The notes below the pieces were generated by a model that was not told where the DNA came from, did not search any database, and saw nothing but the letters and a program-made list of their open reading frames with translations. This document shows positions 1 to 8,605 of a DNA stretch of 64,000 nucleotides, in pieces. Each line of letters begins with the position of its first letter. Position 1 is the stretch's first letter. The position numbers were made by a program, and so were the translations under genes. Source of the stretch: JAANXG01 sp963731035 (lineage in GTDB: Bacteria; Pseudomonadota; Gammaproteobacteria; Arenicellales; JAANXG01). The DNA lies in the NCBI GenBank assembly GCA_963731035.1, contig CAVSUY010000015.1, positions 62,001 to 126,000 of the forward strand. Direction: 5' to 3'.

Positions 1-496
1 TCAGGGCATCCTGGGCAAGACCGAAGGTGACGTAGGCACCTCGGCAGTAGCCCAACGGGCTGGACGTGGTGTAGGCGTAGTCGAGGATCCGCCCGATGAG
101 GATGACGTGATCACCGCGCTCCAGTAAGTCGTGGGTCTCGCATTCGAGCCATGCGGCGACCCCATCCAGGATCGGGCTTCCGGTGCGTCCACGCACATGC
201 CCAACGGCTTCGAAACGAGTGCCGGAGGGGGTGCCGAAAGCACTGGATATCGACTGCTGATCCGAGGCCAGTATGTTGATCGCGAAGTGCCGGGTGGATG
301 TGAACACCGGGGCAGTACCGATGGCCTTGCCAATGCAAACCAGCACCAGCGGCGGCTCCAGGGAGACGGAGGTGAACGAGTTGGCGGTGAATCCCCGCGG
401 CCGATTCTCGCGGTCGACGGTCGTTACCACCGTTACGCCGGTGGCGAAGACCCCGAGAGCATTCCTCAAATCCCGCGTATCGATGGATGGTGTCAT
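1..496 (-). CDS. Flavin reductase-like domain protein (partial)
   Basis: The ATG is at 496 and the frame is still open at base 1, so about 165 residues are visible and the C-terminus lies outside the window. The segment GVFATGVTVVTT near residue 15, followed by an RGFTANSFTSVSLEPP stretch, is the signature of the FMN-binding split-barrel flavin reductase family. Such proteins usually supply reduced flavin to a partner monooxygenase, using NAD(P)H. The gene starts 7 bases after the stop of the alpha/beta hydrolase and probably shares its mRNA. The substrate pathway cannot be told from what is visible; a monooxygenase gene would be expected beyond the left edge. Confidence 0.85.
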   Translation of the reverse strand, partial: MTPSIDTRDLRNALGVFATGVTVVTTVDRENRPRGFTANSFTSVSLEPPLVLVCIGKAIGTAPVFTSTRHFAINILASDQQSISSAFGTPSGTRFEAVGHVRGRTGSPILDGVAAWLECETHDLLERGDHVILIGRILDYAYTTSSPLGYCRGAYVTFGLAQDAL

Positions 497-503
497 GACG
501 CGT

Positions 504-1340
504 TTACACCGTGCATCTCGACGATTCGGCCGTCCGGACCAGGAACTCTCTTGCCACACTGTTGAAGCGCGGCGCAGATGCATAGGCCATCATGTGTCGC
601 TCGCCATCGAGCACCGTGGCTTGGCCGAGGGGCGCCTCGGACGCCAAGGCTCGTGCCATGGCCGGCGTGGAGTTGGGATCCAGCCCCCCGGTCACGAACA
701 ACGCCGGAACCTCCAGTTCAGTCAACCGGCCGTCTATCAGCGGGTCGGCTTCGGCGAACGCCCGATAGGCCCGCGCGTAGCCGCAGGGATCCGCCTGCCG
801 GATCCATTTCGCAACCTGCTCCACCCGGGGCGAATCGAGGTTCCGGGAGTCGCCGAACCAGCGCTCCAACACCTCGCCCAGGTTCGCCTCCGGCCCACCC
901 CGCTCCAACTCGCGGACGCGCCTACGCGAGACGGCCAGCTGCACTTGCGGCCTTCGGTAGACCGGGTTGGCCGCGATCATCGCCCGCACCCGCTGACCGT
1001 GCTCGAGGGCGAACAGTATGGCGATCAAGGCGCCCATCGAGTGGCCCAACAGCGCGGCGCGCTCGATATCGAGTGAGTCCAGCAGGTCGTGCAGCTGGGT
1101 CACGTAATCCCACAGGGTGGCGCAAGAGGCGGGCAACGTACTGGCACCATGGCCGAGAGTGTCATAGGCGATCACCCGATAGGCTCCGTCGAAAGCGTCG
1201 ATCTGCGGCTGCCACACCGACGCGTTCAGTCCCACGCCGTGAATCAGCACCAGGGCGGGCCCCGTGCCACTGTCGAGATACCTGGTTCTCGCCTCCGGCG
1301 TCTTCGTATGACGCCAATCTAAGGGGTTCGCTTCGGTCAC
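504..1340 (-). CDS. Alpha/beta hydrolase
   Basis: A soluble alpha/beta-hydrolase of about 278 residues. The oxyanion-loop motif LIHGVGLN lies near residue 32, the nucleophile elbow GHSMG has Ser near 101, the acid is in GGLDPNS (Asp near 221) and the base is in GERHMM (His near 249), so the triad is complete. I chose GTG at 1340 because an upstream ATG at 1391 lies upstream of the predicted transcription start, inside the operator palindrome. Pairing with a flavin reductase and a divergent FCD-type GntR regulator suggests a ring-opening or ester hydrolysis step in a catabolic route. The substrate is unknown. Confidence 0.8.
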   Translation of the reverse strand: MTEANPLDWRHTKTPEARTRYLDSGTGPALVLIHGVGLNASVWQPQIDAFDGAYRVIAYDTLGHGASTLPASCATLWDYVTQLHDLLDSLDIERAALLGHSMGALIAILFALEHGQRVRAMIAANPVYRRPQVQLAVSRRRVRELERGGPEANLGEVLERWFGDSRNLDSPRVEQVAKWIRQADPCGYARAYRAFAEADPLIDGRLTELEVPALFVTGGLDPNSTPAMARALASEAPLGQATVLDGERHMMAYASAPRFNSVAREFLVRTAESSRCTV

Positions 1341-1373
1341 GGGGCTCTGGTGTTCGAGATGCAACTGGATTAT

Positions 1374-1402
1374 AGTATGATGGTATACCATATTACTGTC
1401 AA
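1374..1402 (-). promoter_or_regulatory. Promoter of the hydrolase/flavin reductase operon
   Basis: On the minus strand a perfect -35 TTGACA (1397-1402) is followed after 17 bases by CATACT (1374-1379) as the -10. The 12-bp operator palindrome fills the end of the spacer and abuts the -10. This implies a transcription start near 1367 and repression by steric block. A TATAAT hexamer also lies at 1369-1374, but its spacing of 22 bases to the TTGACA is too long. Confidence 0.5.
1380..1391. promoter_or_regulatory. GntR/FCD operator palindrome
   Basis: ATGGTATACCAT is a perfect 12-bp palindrome in the gap between the divergent hydrolase and GntR genes. FCD-subfamily GntR regulators typically bind a T-x-GTATAC-x-A core, which this contains. 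It sits inside the hydrolase promoter and 10 bases before the regulator ATG, so it probably serves both repression and autoregulation. Confidence 0.7.
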
Positions 1403-2139
1403 TGGCCCGAAATGAAACTGAAGCGATGAATGCCGGCAAGACGAGCGACTCCAGCACGCTCAAAGTCGAGCGCCCCACCACGACGCTGAAAGAGCTGGCG
1501 CTGGACAAGATGCGCAACGCCATCCTTGGATTCCACTTCCAGCCGGGCGAGAGACTGGTGGAACGCCGGCTCGCCGAACTGCTGGGCGTCAGCCGGACCG
1601 TGGTGCGGGAGGTTCTGCGCTACTTGGAAGCGGAAGGCCTGGTGGAAACCCTCGCCTACCAGGGACCGGTGGTGGCCCGCCTCGACCTGGATACCGTGGA
1701 TCAGATCTACGAACTTCGCGCCGTCATCGAAGTGCTGGCAACCCGCGCCTGCGCCGAACGCATCAGTGCGGGCGACCTCGAGCGGCTACGGGAAACACTA
1801 AGTGCCATCGAGGGCGGGTTCAAGGGCGGCGACATGGTGCAGGTGCTCGAGGAGACGACGCATTTCTACGCCATCATTTTCACGAGCGCCGGCAAGACCG
1901 TGGCCTGGAATGTCTTTCGGAACCTTAACGCGCGCATCAATCAGCTCAGGGCCATGACCTTGTCGTCCGCGGGACGCTCGAAGACAGGACCTGTCGAGTT
2001 GCGACTGATCGTCGAAGCTATTGGAAGGCATGACCCCGATGGCGCGGAGCGCGCCTGCCGGGAGCACGTGCGGCAGGCCCACGATATCGCCCGGCGCCGT
2101 CTGCGGGAAACCCTCGTCGGTCCCGCCGAACCCGCCTGA
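1402..2139 (+). CDS. GntR family transcriptional regulator, FCD subfamily
   Basis: A 245-residue one-component regulator. The N-terminal winged helix (about residues 30-95) contains GERLVERRLAELLGVSRT followed by VREVLRYLEAEGLV, the GntR DNA-binding signature. The C-terminal helical FCD domain (about 105-235) carries the His residues expected to hold a metal near the ligand pocket (THFYAIIF and the late REHVRQAH helix). It diverges from the hydrolase operon with a palindromic operator between them, so it most likely represses that operon until a pathway metabolite binds. ATG at 1402 gives the longest form; ATG at 1426 is also possible. Confidence 0.88.
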   Translation: MARNETEAMNAGKTSDSSTLKVERPTTTLKELALDKMRNAILGFHFQPGERLVERRLAELLGVSRTVVREVLRYLEAEGLVETLAYQGPVVARLDLDTVDQIYELRAVIEVLATRACAERISAGDLERLRETLSAIEGGFKGGDMVQVLEETTHFYAIIFTSAGKTVAWNVFRNLNARINQLRAMTLSSAGRSKTGPVELRLIVEAIGRHDPDGAERACREHVRQAHDIARRRLRETLVGPAEPA

Positions 2140-2203
2140 TTCCGCGGTCGAGGGTGCGGCCGGTCGCGGATCAGCCTGATCGTAGCCGATGAGCCCGGCC
2201 GAC

Positions 2204-2929
2204 CTATTTTTCGACCCACCCGCCGGACGCGAACGCTTCCGAGCGCTCCATTTTCCCGAGCAGGTACTTCACCAGCCTGTGGAGGTCCTTGGCGGGATGC
2301 TCCAGTTTCAGGCCGACCCGAAACAGACCGGGACCCGGGTCTTCCGATGGGGCTTCGTGGGCGACGCGGGCACGAAGACTCAATTCCCCGATCTGGGATC
2401 CGGCGTAGATCGTCAGTTGCACGCTCTGGCCGACGTTGAAGTGGTACGGAACCGTCACCGCGATCCCTCCATGCGAGATATCCTCCAGGGTCGCCCGAAC
2501 GTCGGCCGGGTCGTCGAAAAAGATTTCGAGCCTCTGTGCCAGACGGGGATGTTGCCGACGACCGCCCCCGGGCCCCGCCAGCAGCATCTCGAGCACCTCC
2601 TCGAGATGCCTCTCGTCGTGCGTCTTAACGCTGACGAACCGCACCGCCATGATATGACCCTCACCATCGCGCTCGACCCGCAGGACTTCGGACGCTATGA
2701 CAATGGGTTGACCGGGCTTGTAAGGCAGACGGATCTCGAGCTCATCTCCCGGCACGCCGGGCGATGACTCGCACCGGATCGATGCGCCGCCCCAGGAGAG
2801 GTTTTCGAGCAGAGCGGTATGGATTCGGTCTTCCCGGGTATTGCGGATCTCGATCCGCACCTGGGCCCGAATGCGGGGTTGAAGCCGGTTGTCGTCATGC
2901 AACGGTGGTTTGCGATCTTTGCTGGTCAT
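2204..2929 (-). CDS. Tandem PilZ domain protein
   Basis: A 241-residue protein with two PilZ domains in a row. The first (about residues 15-115) has the RxxxR motif in RIRAQVR and the second-half motif NLSWGG. The second (about 125-235) has RxxxR in HPRLAQRLE and DISHGG. Both motifs needed to bind cyclic di-GMP are therefore present twice. No signal peptide or membrane segment is seen, so it is probably a cytoplasmic effector. The EAL and HD-GYP genes of the window lie 8 kb away. The output, such as motility or envelope control, cannot be read from the sequence. Confidence 0.85.
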   Translation of the reverse strand: MTSKDRKPPLHDDNRLQPRIRAQVRIEIRNTREDRIHTALLENLSWGGASIRCESSPGVPGDELEIRLPYKPGQPIVIASEVLRVERDGEGHIMAVRFVSVKTHDERHLEEVLEMLLAGPGGGRRQHPRLAQRLEIFFDDPADVRATLEDISHGGIAVTVPYHFNVGQSVQLTIYAGSQIGELSLRARVAHEAPSEDPGPGLFRVGLKLEHPAKDLHRLVKYLLGKMERSEAFASGGWVEK

Positions 2930-3014
2930 GACTCTGGTGGATCAAGGTCCGCCCGCTTGGCGGGCTGCTCCGCGGAGCGCATAATCCCCGGGATCATACT
3001 CACGGTTTGAATTC

Positions 3015-4013
3015 TTGTCCGCACCAATTCCCCACAAGCGCTGTTTTTCACGCCGTCTCGCCGTTGTCCTGGCGGCGCTGGGCCTGTACGCCGCCACTGC
3101 CGGGGCCAACGAATACACGCTTCCTTCGCCCGGAGACTCCGTGGTGGGGGAAGTCAAGATCGTGTCCGTGCGCGCGAGCGATACGCTCCCCGACATCGCC
3201 CGCCGCTACAAGGTCGGCTACGAGGAGATCCGGCTTGCCAACCCGGGGGTCGACACCTGGCTGCCCGGCGAAGGAACCGAGGTGGCGGTGCCCGTGCAGT
3301 TCGTTCTACCGGACGCGCCGCACGAAGGTATCGTGGTAAACATTCCAGAAATGCGTTTGTACTACTTCCCGAAGGCCCGGCCCGGAGAGCCGCAGCGTGT
3401 TTTCACATACCCGGTCAGCGTCGGACGGGGCAACTGGGAAACGCCGCTGGTGCTCACCAAGGTCGTTCGCAAGGACAAGAATCCGGCGTGGCGTCCGCCA
3501 GCGTCGATCCGCGCGGAACATGCCGCCAACGGTGACCCGCTGCCAATAGTGGTACCGCCCGGCCCCTGGAATCCCCTCGGAGACTATGCCCTGCGACTGG
3601 GGATATCGGGATATCTCATCCATGGCACCAACAAGCCATACGGAATCGGAATGAGGGTGACCCACGGGTGCCTGCGCTTGTATCCCGAGGACATCAATGC
3701 GCTGTTTCACATGGTGTCCGTCGGGACTCCGGTACGCATCGTCAACCAGCCGGTGAAGGTGGGTTGGCTCGATGGCCGCTTGTACATCGAAGTGCAACCA
3801 CCGCTCGGCGAATCGGGCTCCGACAAGCCCGTGAACCTGACACCGCTGGTGAACGCCGTCATTGAGGCGACGGGAAAGCTCCCTTCCAAGGGCCTGATCG
3901 ACTGGGACGCCGTGTATGCTGCCGCCCGGCTCACCACGGGAATCCCTGCCGAGGTATCCCACGCGCCTATCGCATCTGTTCGGATCAACCAGAACCTGGG
4001 ACGAACCGACTGA
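3015..4013 (+). CDS. L,D-transpeptidase with LysM-like domain
   Basis: An exported L,D-transpeptidase of 332 residues that cross-links peptidoglycan or attaches lipoprotein to it. A signal peptide (RRLAVVLAALGLYAATAGA) is followed by a LysM-like region (about residues 50-95) and a YkuD domain (about 105-250). The catalytic motif is HGTNKPYGIGMRVTHGCLRL with the active Cys in HGCLRL. The length and order match the ErfK/YbiS/YcfS group that links Braun-type lipoprotein to peptidoglycan. A plausible lipoprotein gene lies just downstream on the opposite strand. The start is TTG at 3015; no better start was found in frame. Confidence 0.9.
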   Translation: MSAPIPHKRCFSRRLAVVLAALGLYAATAGANEYTLPSPGDSVVGEVKIVSVRASDTLPDIARRYKVGYEEIRLANPGVDTWLPGEGTEVAVPVQFVLPDAPHEGIVVNIPEMRLYYFPKARPGEPQRVFTYPVSVGRGNWETPLVLTKVVRKDKNPAWRPPASIRAEHAANGDPLPIVVPPGPWNPLGDYALRLGISGYLIHGTNKPYGIGMRVTHGCLRLYPEDINALFHMVSVGTPVRIVNQPVKVGWLDGRLYIEVQPPLGESGSDKPVNLTPLVNAVIEATGKLPSKGLIDWDAVYAAARLTTGIPAEVSHAPIASVRINQNLGRTD

Positions 4014-4043
4014 CTGCCCGTGATGCCCGGGGACCGGACCAGA

Positions 4044-4077
4044 ATTCTGGCCGGCCTCGCCGGAGGCCGGCCAGAAT
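4044..4077. terminator. Stem-loop between convergent genes
   Basis: A perfect 14-bp stem (4044-4057 with 4064-4077, starting ATTCTGGCCGG) around a 6-base loop. It lies between the stop of the plus-strand transpeptidase and the stop of the minus-strand lipoprotein. No clear T run follows on either strand, so this is a likely bidirectional transcript end rather than a textbook terminator. Confidence 0.6.
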
Positions 4078-4090
4078 CCGAGATGACGAA

Positions 4091-4339
4091 CTACTTCATC
4101 ATCGTCTTCTTGAACATCTTGTCGATCTTCTGATCCGTATCCATGGCGTGCTGATTAGCTTCGTCGGCCTTGCTTGCCGCATCCGCCGCCATGGCCTTGG
4201 CTTCGTCCGCCGTCTGTTGGGCTCTCTCGGCCATCGCCTTGACCTCGTTCAACTGCTTCGTGGTCGCGCAACCGGCGGTCGCGGCCAGCATGATGGCCAG
4301 CGCCGGAATTCCAACTAGTGCCGAAAAGCTTCGTGTCAT
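4091..4339 (-). CDS. Lpp/OprI-like alanine-zipper lipoprotein
   Basis: An 82-residue lipoprotein. The lipobox AATAGC places the lipid-bearing Cys near residue 24. The rest is an alanine-rich heptad helix (AERAQQTADEAKAMAADAAS) ending in KMFKKTMMK with a terminal Lys. This architecture matches OprI/Lpp, an outer-membrane lipoprotein that trimerises and can be linked through its last Lys to peptidoglycan. Two L,D-transpeptidase genes flank it, which fits that job. The closest family by pattern is OprI of pseudomonads. Confidence 0.85.
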   Translation of the reverse strand: MTRSFSALVGIPALAIMLAATAGCATTKQLNEVKAMAERAQQTADEAKAMAADAASKADEANQHAMDTDQKIDKMFKKTMMK

Positions 4340-4444
4340 CGAAATCCTCCAAATACAGCTGCCCTCGCGGGCAATGAACGATCATGTCAGTGATCGTATA
4401 GTGGATGGGTGTAACCGCCGCTCGGCAACATGCGAACGGCACAC

Positions 4445-5119
4445 TTAATCTATCACAACTCGGGTGCCTACATGAATCCAGCGTGTCAGCCGGTCGACCT
4501 GCTCGTTGGTCAAGGCGATGCAACCGCGGGTCCAGTTGAACGCCTCGTGCAAACGGGGATCGGCTGCTCCCAGTCCGTGGATCCCGATATTGCCTCCGAG
4601 CGAGGTGCCCTGGGGAGGGAGACGCCCGGCGCGCACGGCGACACGAATCGCCTTGAAAGTGGGCTCGTCGATCTCCCCTCGCCGGAGCGCCAGGCTGGCC
4701 CGCGCCTCGTTGGGATAATCGATGATGAAGAAACGATGGAATTGGCTCCTCTCCCGGATCTTGGCCACCCGGAACTCGCCCAGCGGCGTGCTCTGGTCCC
4801 CGACAAGGCGGCGGCGGGACACCCCTCCCCGGCCGATGGAAATATCGCTGAAGCGGGCAATAACGTGCTTGCCGCGCAGCACCGACAGGGTCGCGGTTCC
4901 GGTGTCCACACGCACCCAGGTTTCAAGCCCATCCGAATGCGCCGGCATGGTCGTCGCCAGCGCCAGCCACAACAATCCGGCCAGCCATGAACCCGGCGAT
5001 CGTGCGGCTCTCGTCCCGGCCGGTGACCCGGGCGCCCTTCCCGGACTCTTCTGGGGCAGGCCTTGGGCGTTCCCGGCGGGCATGCTGGCGACAAGATCGG
5101 TTGGTCGCATTGTCCTCAC
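4445..5119 (-). CDS. L,D-transpeptidase family protein
   Basis: A second YkuD-domain protein, up to 224 residues. After a basic, Pro/Arg-rich N-terminus comes a hydrophobic stretch (SWLAGLLWLALATTMPAHS, about residues 44-62) that looks like a signal sequence, then the YkuD domain (about 65-224). Catalytic parts are GNIGIHGLG and NWTRGCIAL with the active Cys near residue 200. The TAG of the upstream yihY gene is directly followed by this GTG (5119), so translation may be coupled; ATG at 5110 or 5083 may be the true start, given the long leader. It lacks the LysM region of the neighbouring homologue. Confidence 0.82.
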   Translation of the reverse strand: MRTMRPTDLVASMPAGNAQGLPQKSPGRAPGSPAGTRAARSPGSWLAGLLWLALATTMPAHSDGLETWVRVDTGTATLSVLRGKHVIARFSDISIGRGGVSRRRLVGDQSTPLGEFRVAKIRERSQFHRFFIIDYPNEARASLALRRGEIDEPTFKAIRVAVRAGRLPPQGTSLGGNIGIHGLGAADPRLHEAFNWTRGCIALTNEQVDRLTRWIHVGTRVVID

Positions 5120-6463
5120 CTACCCCGATGCCTGCAGGGAAGCGGTCCCGGCGGCGGAATCGACCCGGGATACCAGGTCATCGAGTGTCTGTTGACGCAG
5201 CCTCTTCTCCAGGGACGCCTCGAAGCTTTTGATCACCGTCTCCACCACTGCGTCCACCGCGGAGTCCGGCACCGCGGCCCGCAGCGTGCCCCGTACCGAC
5301 TTCAAGATGTCCTCCACCGTGATCTGATTCAGCGGCACCGCCGGCAAATAGACCGGCTCGGCGTTGTCCACCGCCAGCAACAGCCGGTTCGATGCAAGTC
5401 CATCGAGCACGCGTTCCAGCATGGGCTGGGTGGTTCCCGTATCATCCACCAACGAATAGATGTCGGTGGCCCCCTTGCCGCTCTTGAAACGGCGGCCGAT
5501 GCAGATCATCGTGCGCAGGGCCAGCGCCTCGATCTGCCGGGGCGACATGACCGTATCGGACTCGCGCAGCCACAGGTACTCCGGATGCTGGTAGTAGAAC
5601 GCGATCCTGCAGCCCACCAGGAGAATCAACCATGCCAGGTAGACCCAGATAATGGCCAGGATGCCGATCGCGAAACTCGAGTAGACCGCAGTGTAGTGGG
5701 TGGACGCGGCAATAAAGGTCGTGAAACCGACGCCCGCTGTTTCCCACAGCAGTCCGGCCACCACGGCGCCGGCAAAGGCGGACTCGAGCTTGACACGTGT
5801 ATAAGGGATCAGCCGGTAGACGAACGTGAACGCGGCAACTATCAGAAGGAACGGCACCAGCTTTCCGCCCACGGCAATAATCGTCTTGGCGGGCTCGTAC
5901 GCGGCAAGCCATTGCGCCGGGTCGGAATTCATTGCCGAGCCAGTAACACCGATCGCCGTAAATACCAGCACCGGACCCACCAGCAGGACGCTCAGGTAGT
6001 CGCTGAACGTCCTGCTCAAAGTTCTTTTCCCCCGGCTCTTCCAGATGAAATTAAACGCTTCCTCGATCTTCTGCATCAGTGAGATCACTGTGTAGATGAG
6101 GAACCCCAGGCCCACGGCTCCCAGCACCCCCACCCGTATGTTGTCCACGAACTGAATCACCTGCTGGGTGACCTCGGCACCCTTGGATCCCAGGGGGGCC
6201 AGGAACGTCAACAGAGCGGGTTCGAGGTGGTTGTGGACGCCGAACGCCTTCAAAACCGAGAAGCTGACCGCCAGAACAGGCACGATGGAAAGCACGGTCG
6301 TGTAGACCAGGCTCATCGCGTACAGGTTGATCTGTCCCTTGTACAGGTCGTCTATGAGGCAATCGACTACCCGCGCCGCTTGAAAAAGCCAGCGAACCGG
6401 CCGGCTGCGATCAGGCGGCGTGGGTCCCCAGATGGCACCCCGCAGATCTAGTATCGGACGCAT
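5120..6463 (-). CDS. YihY/virulence factor BrkB family membrane protein
   Basis: A 447-residue inner-membrane protein with about six hydrophobic segments between residues 45 and 300. The region near KGQINLYAMSLVYTTVLSIV and the later IWVYLAWLILLVGC segment are typical of the YihY (BrkB, old RNase BN) family. A soluble C-terminal tail of about 120 residues follows, as in the longer members. The family has no settled biochemical role and the old RNase BN assignment was withdrawn. The stop codon abuts the start of the L,D-transpeptidase downstream, so the two are likely co-transcribed. Confidence 0.85.
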   Translation of the reverse strand: MRPILDLRGAIWGPTPPDRSRPVRWLFQAARVVDCLIDDLYKGQINLYAMSLVYTTVLSIVPVLAVSFSVLKAFGVHNHLEPALLTFLAPLGSKGAEVTQQVIQFVDNIRVGVLGAVGLGFLIYTVISLMQKIEEAFNFIWKSRGKRTLSRTFSDYLSVLLVGPVLVFTAIGVTGSAMNSDPAQWLAAYEPAKTIIAVGGKLVPFLLIVAAFTFVYRLIPYTRVKLESAFAGAVVAGLLWETAGVGFTTFIAASTHYTAVYSSFAIGILAIIWVYLAWLILLVGCRIAFYYQHPEYLWLRESDTVMSPRQIEALALRTMICIGRRFKSGKGATDIYSLVDDTGTTQPMLERVLDGLASNRLLLAVDNAEPVYLPAVPLNQITVEDILKSVRGTLRAAVPDSAVDAVVETVIKSFEASLEKRLRQQTLDDLVSRVDSAAGTASLQASG

Positions 6464-6558
6464 GTCTCGACGGTGGCAGTATGATCTCCCGATTATAGCG
6501 ACTGCACCCCGGGACGCGACGTGCCGGCCTCAACTATCCGGCGGTTTCGGTCCTGTCG

Positions 6559-6903
6559 TCAATGGCCCCAGCCGCGCTCGCCGTGCCAGTAGCGGTCGTG
6601 GTCGTGGTCGTGTCCGTAGAAACGTCGCACGGGCGGGCGATAGCTGTATCCGTAAGAACGATATCCGTGCCAGTACGGCGGACGCACCCAGGATGGTCCC
6701 TCGTACGCGTGCCGCCGGTCATTGTGGCGCCGCTCGTATTCGTGCCGGTACCCGCCATAGTGACGGTAGCCGGAGTTGTAATCAAAGTAGTAGATTCCGC
6801 CGGGCCCGAATGCCAGGCCCACGCTGTCGGCGCGGGCGGTTCCACCGATACCGAACAGCAGGACCGCGAGAGCGGGGAGAATTGCGTAACGAACAGGTTT
6901 CAT
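6559..6903 (-). CDS. Tyr/His/Arg-rich exported small protein
   Basis: A 114-residue protein with a clear signal peptide (ILPALAVLLFGIGGTARA) and a mature part very rich in Tyr, His, Gly and Arg, ending in repeats such as YGHDHDHDRYWHGERGWGH. The ATG at 6903 is preceded by a strong GGAGG site. Similar low-complexity exported proteins are common in proteobacteria and have no assigned role. The His/Asp tail could bind metal, but this is only inference. It is monocistronic, with a gap of about 95 bases to yihY. Confidence 0.65.
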   Translation of the reverse strand: MKPVRYAILPALAVLLFGIGGTARADSVGLAFGPGGIYYFDYNSGYRHYGGYRHEYERRHNDRRHAYEGPSWVRPPYWHGYRSYGYSYRPPVRRFYGHDHDHDRYWHGERGWGH

Positions 6904-7242
6904 GGTCGCCTCCTTCAGGCATGACAGCAGTTCTGTCGCGAGAAAGAGTATTCCCCGCCCCCTGAACCGCTGCTGAACACCGCGTGAACGGCGGCTGAAC
7001 CTGAGCACCCGCAGGTGCCGCCGCCATTGCGACGACTGTATGGACGAAGGAGGCAGAGCAACGCAGGAGCCAAAGTCGAGGCGGCGAAGTGTCTGTGGCA
7101 AACCAGAAACACGGCAAACCCGAAGCCGCGGTTCCGTTCCAATTCCGGGTCGCCGCTGAAGTCGCTCCTGCAATCCGAAAGCACGCGGCCGACACCGACT
7201 GATGTACGATCCGCCTTTGCGCTTGCCGCGCCAGGTTCAGCC
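6904..7242. other. Intergenic region with a degenerate REP
   Basis: No gene is seen in these 339 bases between two divergent genes. A weak copy of the REP element lies at 7149-7178 (CGCTGAAGTCGCTCCTGCAA, with changes from the consensus). A plus-strand frame stays open from 7015 into the transporter, but the peptide is not protein-like and has no start site of quality. Confidence 0.5.
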
Positions 7243-8529
7243 TTGACCAACACTTACGCCACCGCCGACTCCGTCAGCCGCCCACGCGCCTGGACGGCGT
7301 TCATTCTCGGCGCGATTTACTTCGGCTACGCATTCGCCCAGCGCGTGGCGCCGAGCGTGATGACCGTCGAACTGATGCGAGACCTGTCCGTAGGCGGAGC
7401 GGCGCTTGGCGGTTTATCGGCGTTTTACTTCTACGGCTACGCGGGTCTGCAGCTTCCCGTGGGGGTGTTGATCGATCATTTCGGTCCCAGAAAGCTGCTC
7501 AGCGCGGCACTGATTCTTTGCGCCTTCGCCTCGGCCGGCTTCGCCTTGAGCGAATCGGCGCTCGCCGCGTCCGCCGGCCGGGCGCTGATCGGCGGCACGG
7601 TAGCGTTCAGCTTCGTCGGCACCCTCGCCATCGCCGGCTACTGGTTTCCCCATGGGCGCTTCGCCACACTCTCCGGCGCCTTGATGACCGTCGGCATGAT
7701 CGGCTCCATCGCCGGTCAGGCGCCGCTGCGCGTGCTCATCGAGCGGATCGGGTGGCGCGAGTCCATGCTGGTGCTGGCGGTGGTCGCCGCGGTTCTCGGA
7801 TTCCTCCTGTTCCTGGTCGTCCCCAACCGCCGGCGCCATCGTGCGCCGGGCGTGGTCGACCGCCACCCCCTGGCAGGGCTCAAATCCGCGTCGACAAACT
7901 CCCAGACCTGGCTGTGCGCTGCGATAGGCTTTGCGCCGTCGAGCACGCTGCTGGCTTTCTCCGGGTTGTGGGCCGTGCCCTGGTTGAGCACCGTGCACAA
8001 CCTGCCGGTTTCCGAGTCGGCGGCCATCGCCTCGGTGGTCTCCGTGGGTTGGGCCGTCGGCGCTCCGTTGCTGGGATGGGCGTCGGACCGGATCCGTCGC
8101 CGCAAGCCGGTGATCCTCGCGGGCATGCTGCTCAGCCTCACGGCCTTGTGCCTCACCATCTTCACGGGGGTGGCGAGCACGGTATTACTGTGCGTGCTGT
8201 TTTTTCTCAATGGATTCGGGGGCTCTACGATGGTGCTGAGCTATGTCGCTGTACGCGAGCTCAACGCCAGTGACAGTACCGCCACCGCCCTCGGCATGAT
8301 GAACACCGTGGTAGTCGCCTCGGGAGCAATCCTGCAGCCTCTGATCGGCTGGATTCTGGACTCGAACTGGAGCGGCGCGATGATCGAAGGCGCCCGCGTC
8401 TACGGCGCCGATGCCTATGCCCTTGCCTTCACGACCCTGGTCGCCACAAATGTCCTGGGCCTGATTTGTCTTTTCTGGCTGCGCGAGACCTGGGGCAGGC
8501 CGATGGAGGAAGGCCTCGCGCCAGCTTGA
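7243..8529 (+). CDS. MFS transporter
   Basis: A major facilitator of about 428 residues with 12 hydrophobic segments. The loop between helices 2 and 3 reads GVLIDHFGPRKLL, the MFS motif A, and a second copy (GWASDRIRRRKPVI) lies in the second half. I chose TTG at 7243 because everything upstream in this frame is Arg/Pro-rich and unlike protein, and the residues after it lead directly into helix 1. The substrate is not evident; the family likeness is to the ACS/ProP-like permeases. The gene stands alone. Confidence 0.82.
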   Translation: MTNTYATADSVSRPRAWTAFILGAIYFGYAFAQRVAPSVMTVELMRDLSVGGAALGGLSAFYFYGYAGLQLPVGVLIDHFGPRKLLSAALILCAFASAGFALSESALAASAGRALIGGTVAFSFVGTLAIAGYWFPHGRFATLSGALMTVGMIGSIAGQAPLRVLIERIGWRESMLVLAVVAAVLGFLLFLVVPNRRRHRAPGVVDRHPLAGLKSASTNSQTWLCAAIGFAPSSTLLAFSGLWAVPWLSTVHNLPVSESAAIASVVSVGWAVGAPLLGWASDRIRRRKPVILAGMLLSLTALCLTIFTGVASTVLLCVLFFLNGFGGSTMVLSYVAVRELNASDSTATALGMMNTVVVASGAILQPLIGWILDSNWSGAMIEGARVYGADAYALAFTTLVATNVLGLICLFWLRETWGRPMEEGLAPA

Positions 8530-8539
8530 GGAAGCGCAG

Positions 8540-8556
8540 ATCGGGATTCTCCCGAT
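8540..8556 (+). terminator. Terminator after the MFS gene
   Basis: ATCGGGA and TCCCGAT pair over a 3-base loop, 10 bases after the stop, followed by TCTTGCTT. The stem is short and the T run is interrupted. Confidence 0.45.
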
Positions 8557-8605
8557 TCTTGCTTCAAGTCGAGATGAATTCCGACCCCCGAGTGCGCGGG
8601 AAGAT

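Noticed and set aside
273..1375. Long plus-strand frames opposite the hydrolase
   Set aside because: Arg/Pro-rich shadows of the minus-strand genes, common in high-GC DNA.
1389..1391. ATG at 1391 as start of the alpha/beta hydrolase
   Set aside because: It lies in the operator and upstream of the predicted transcription start; GTG 1340 fits the family N-terminus.
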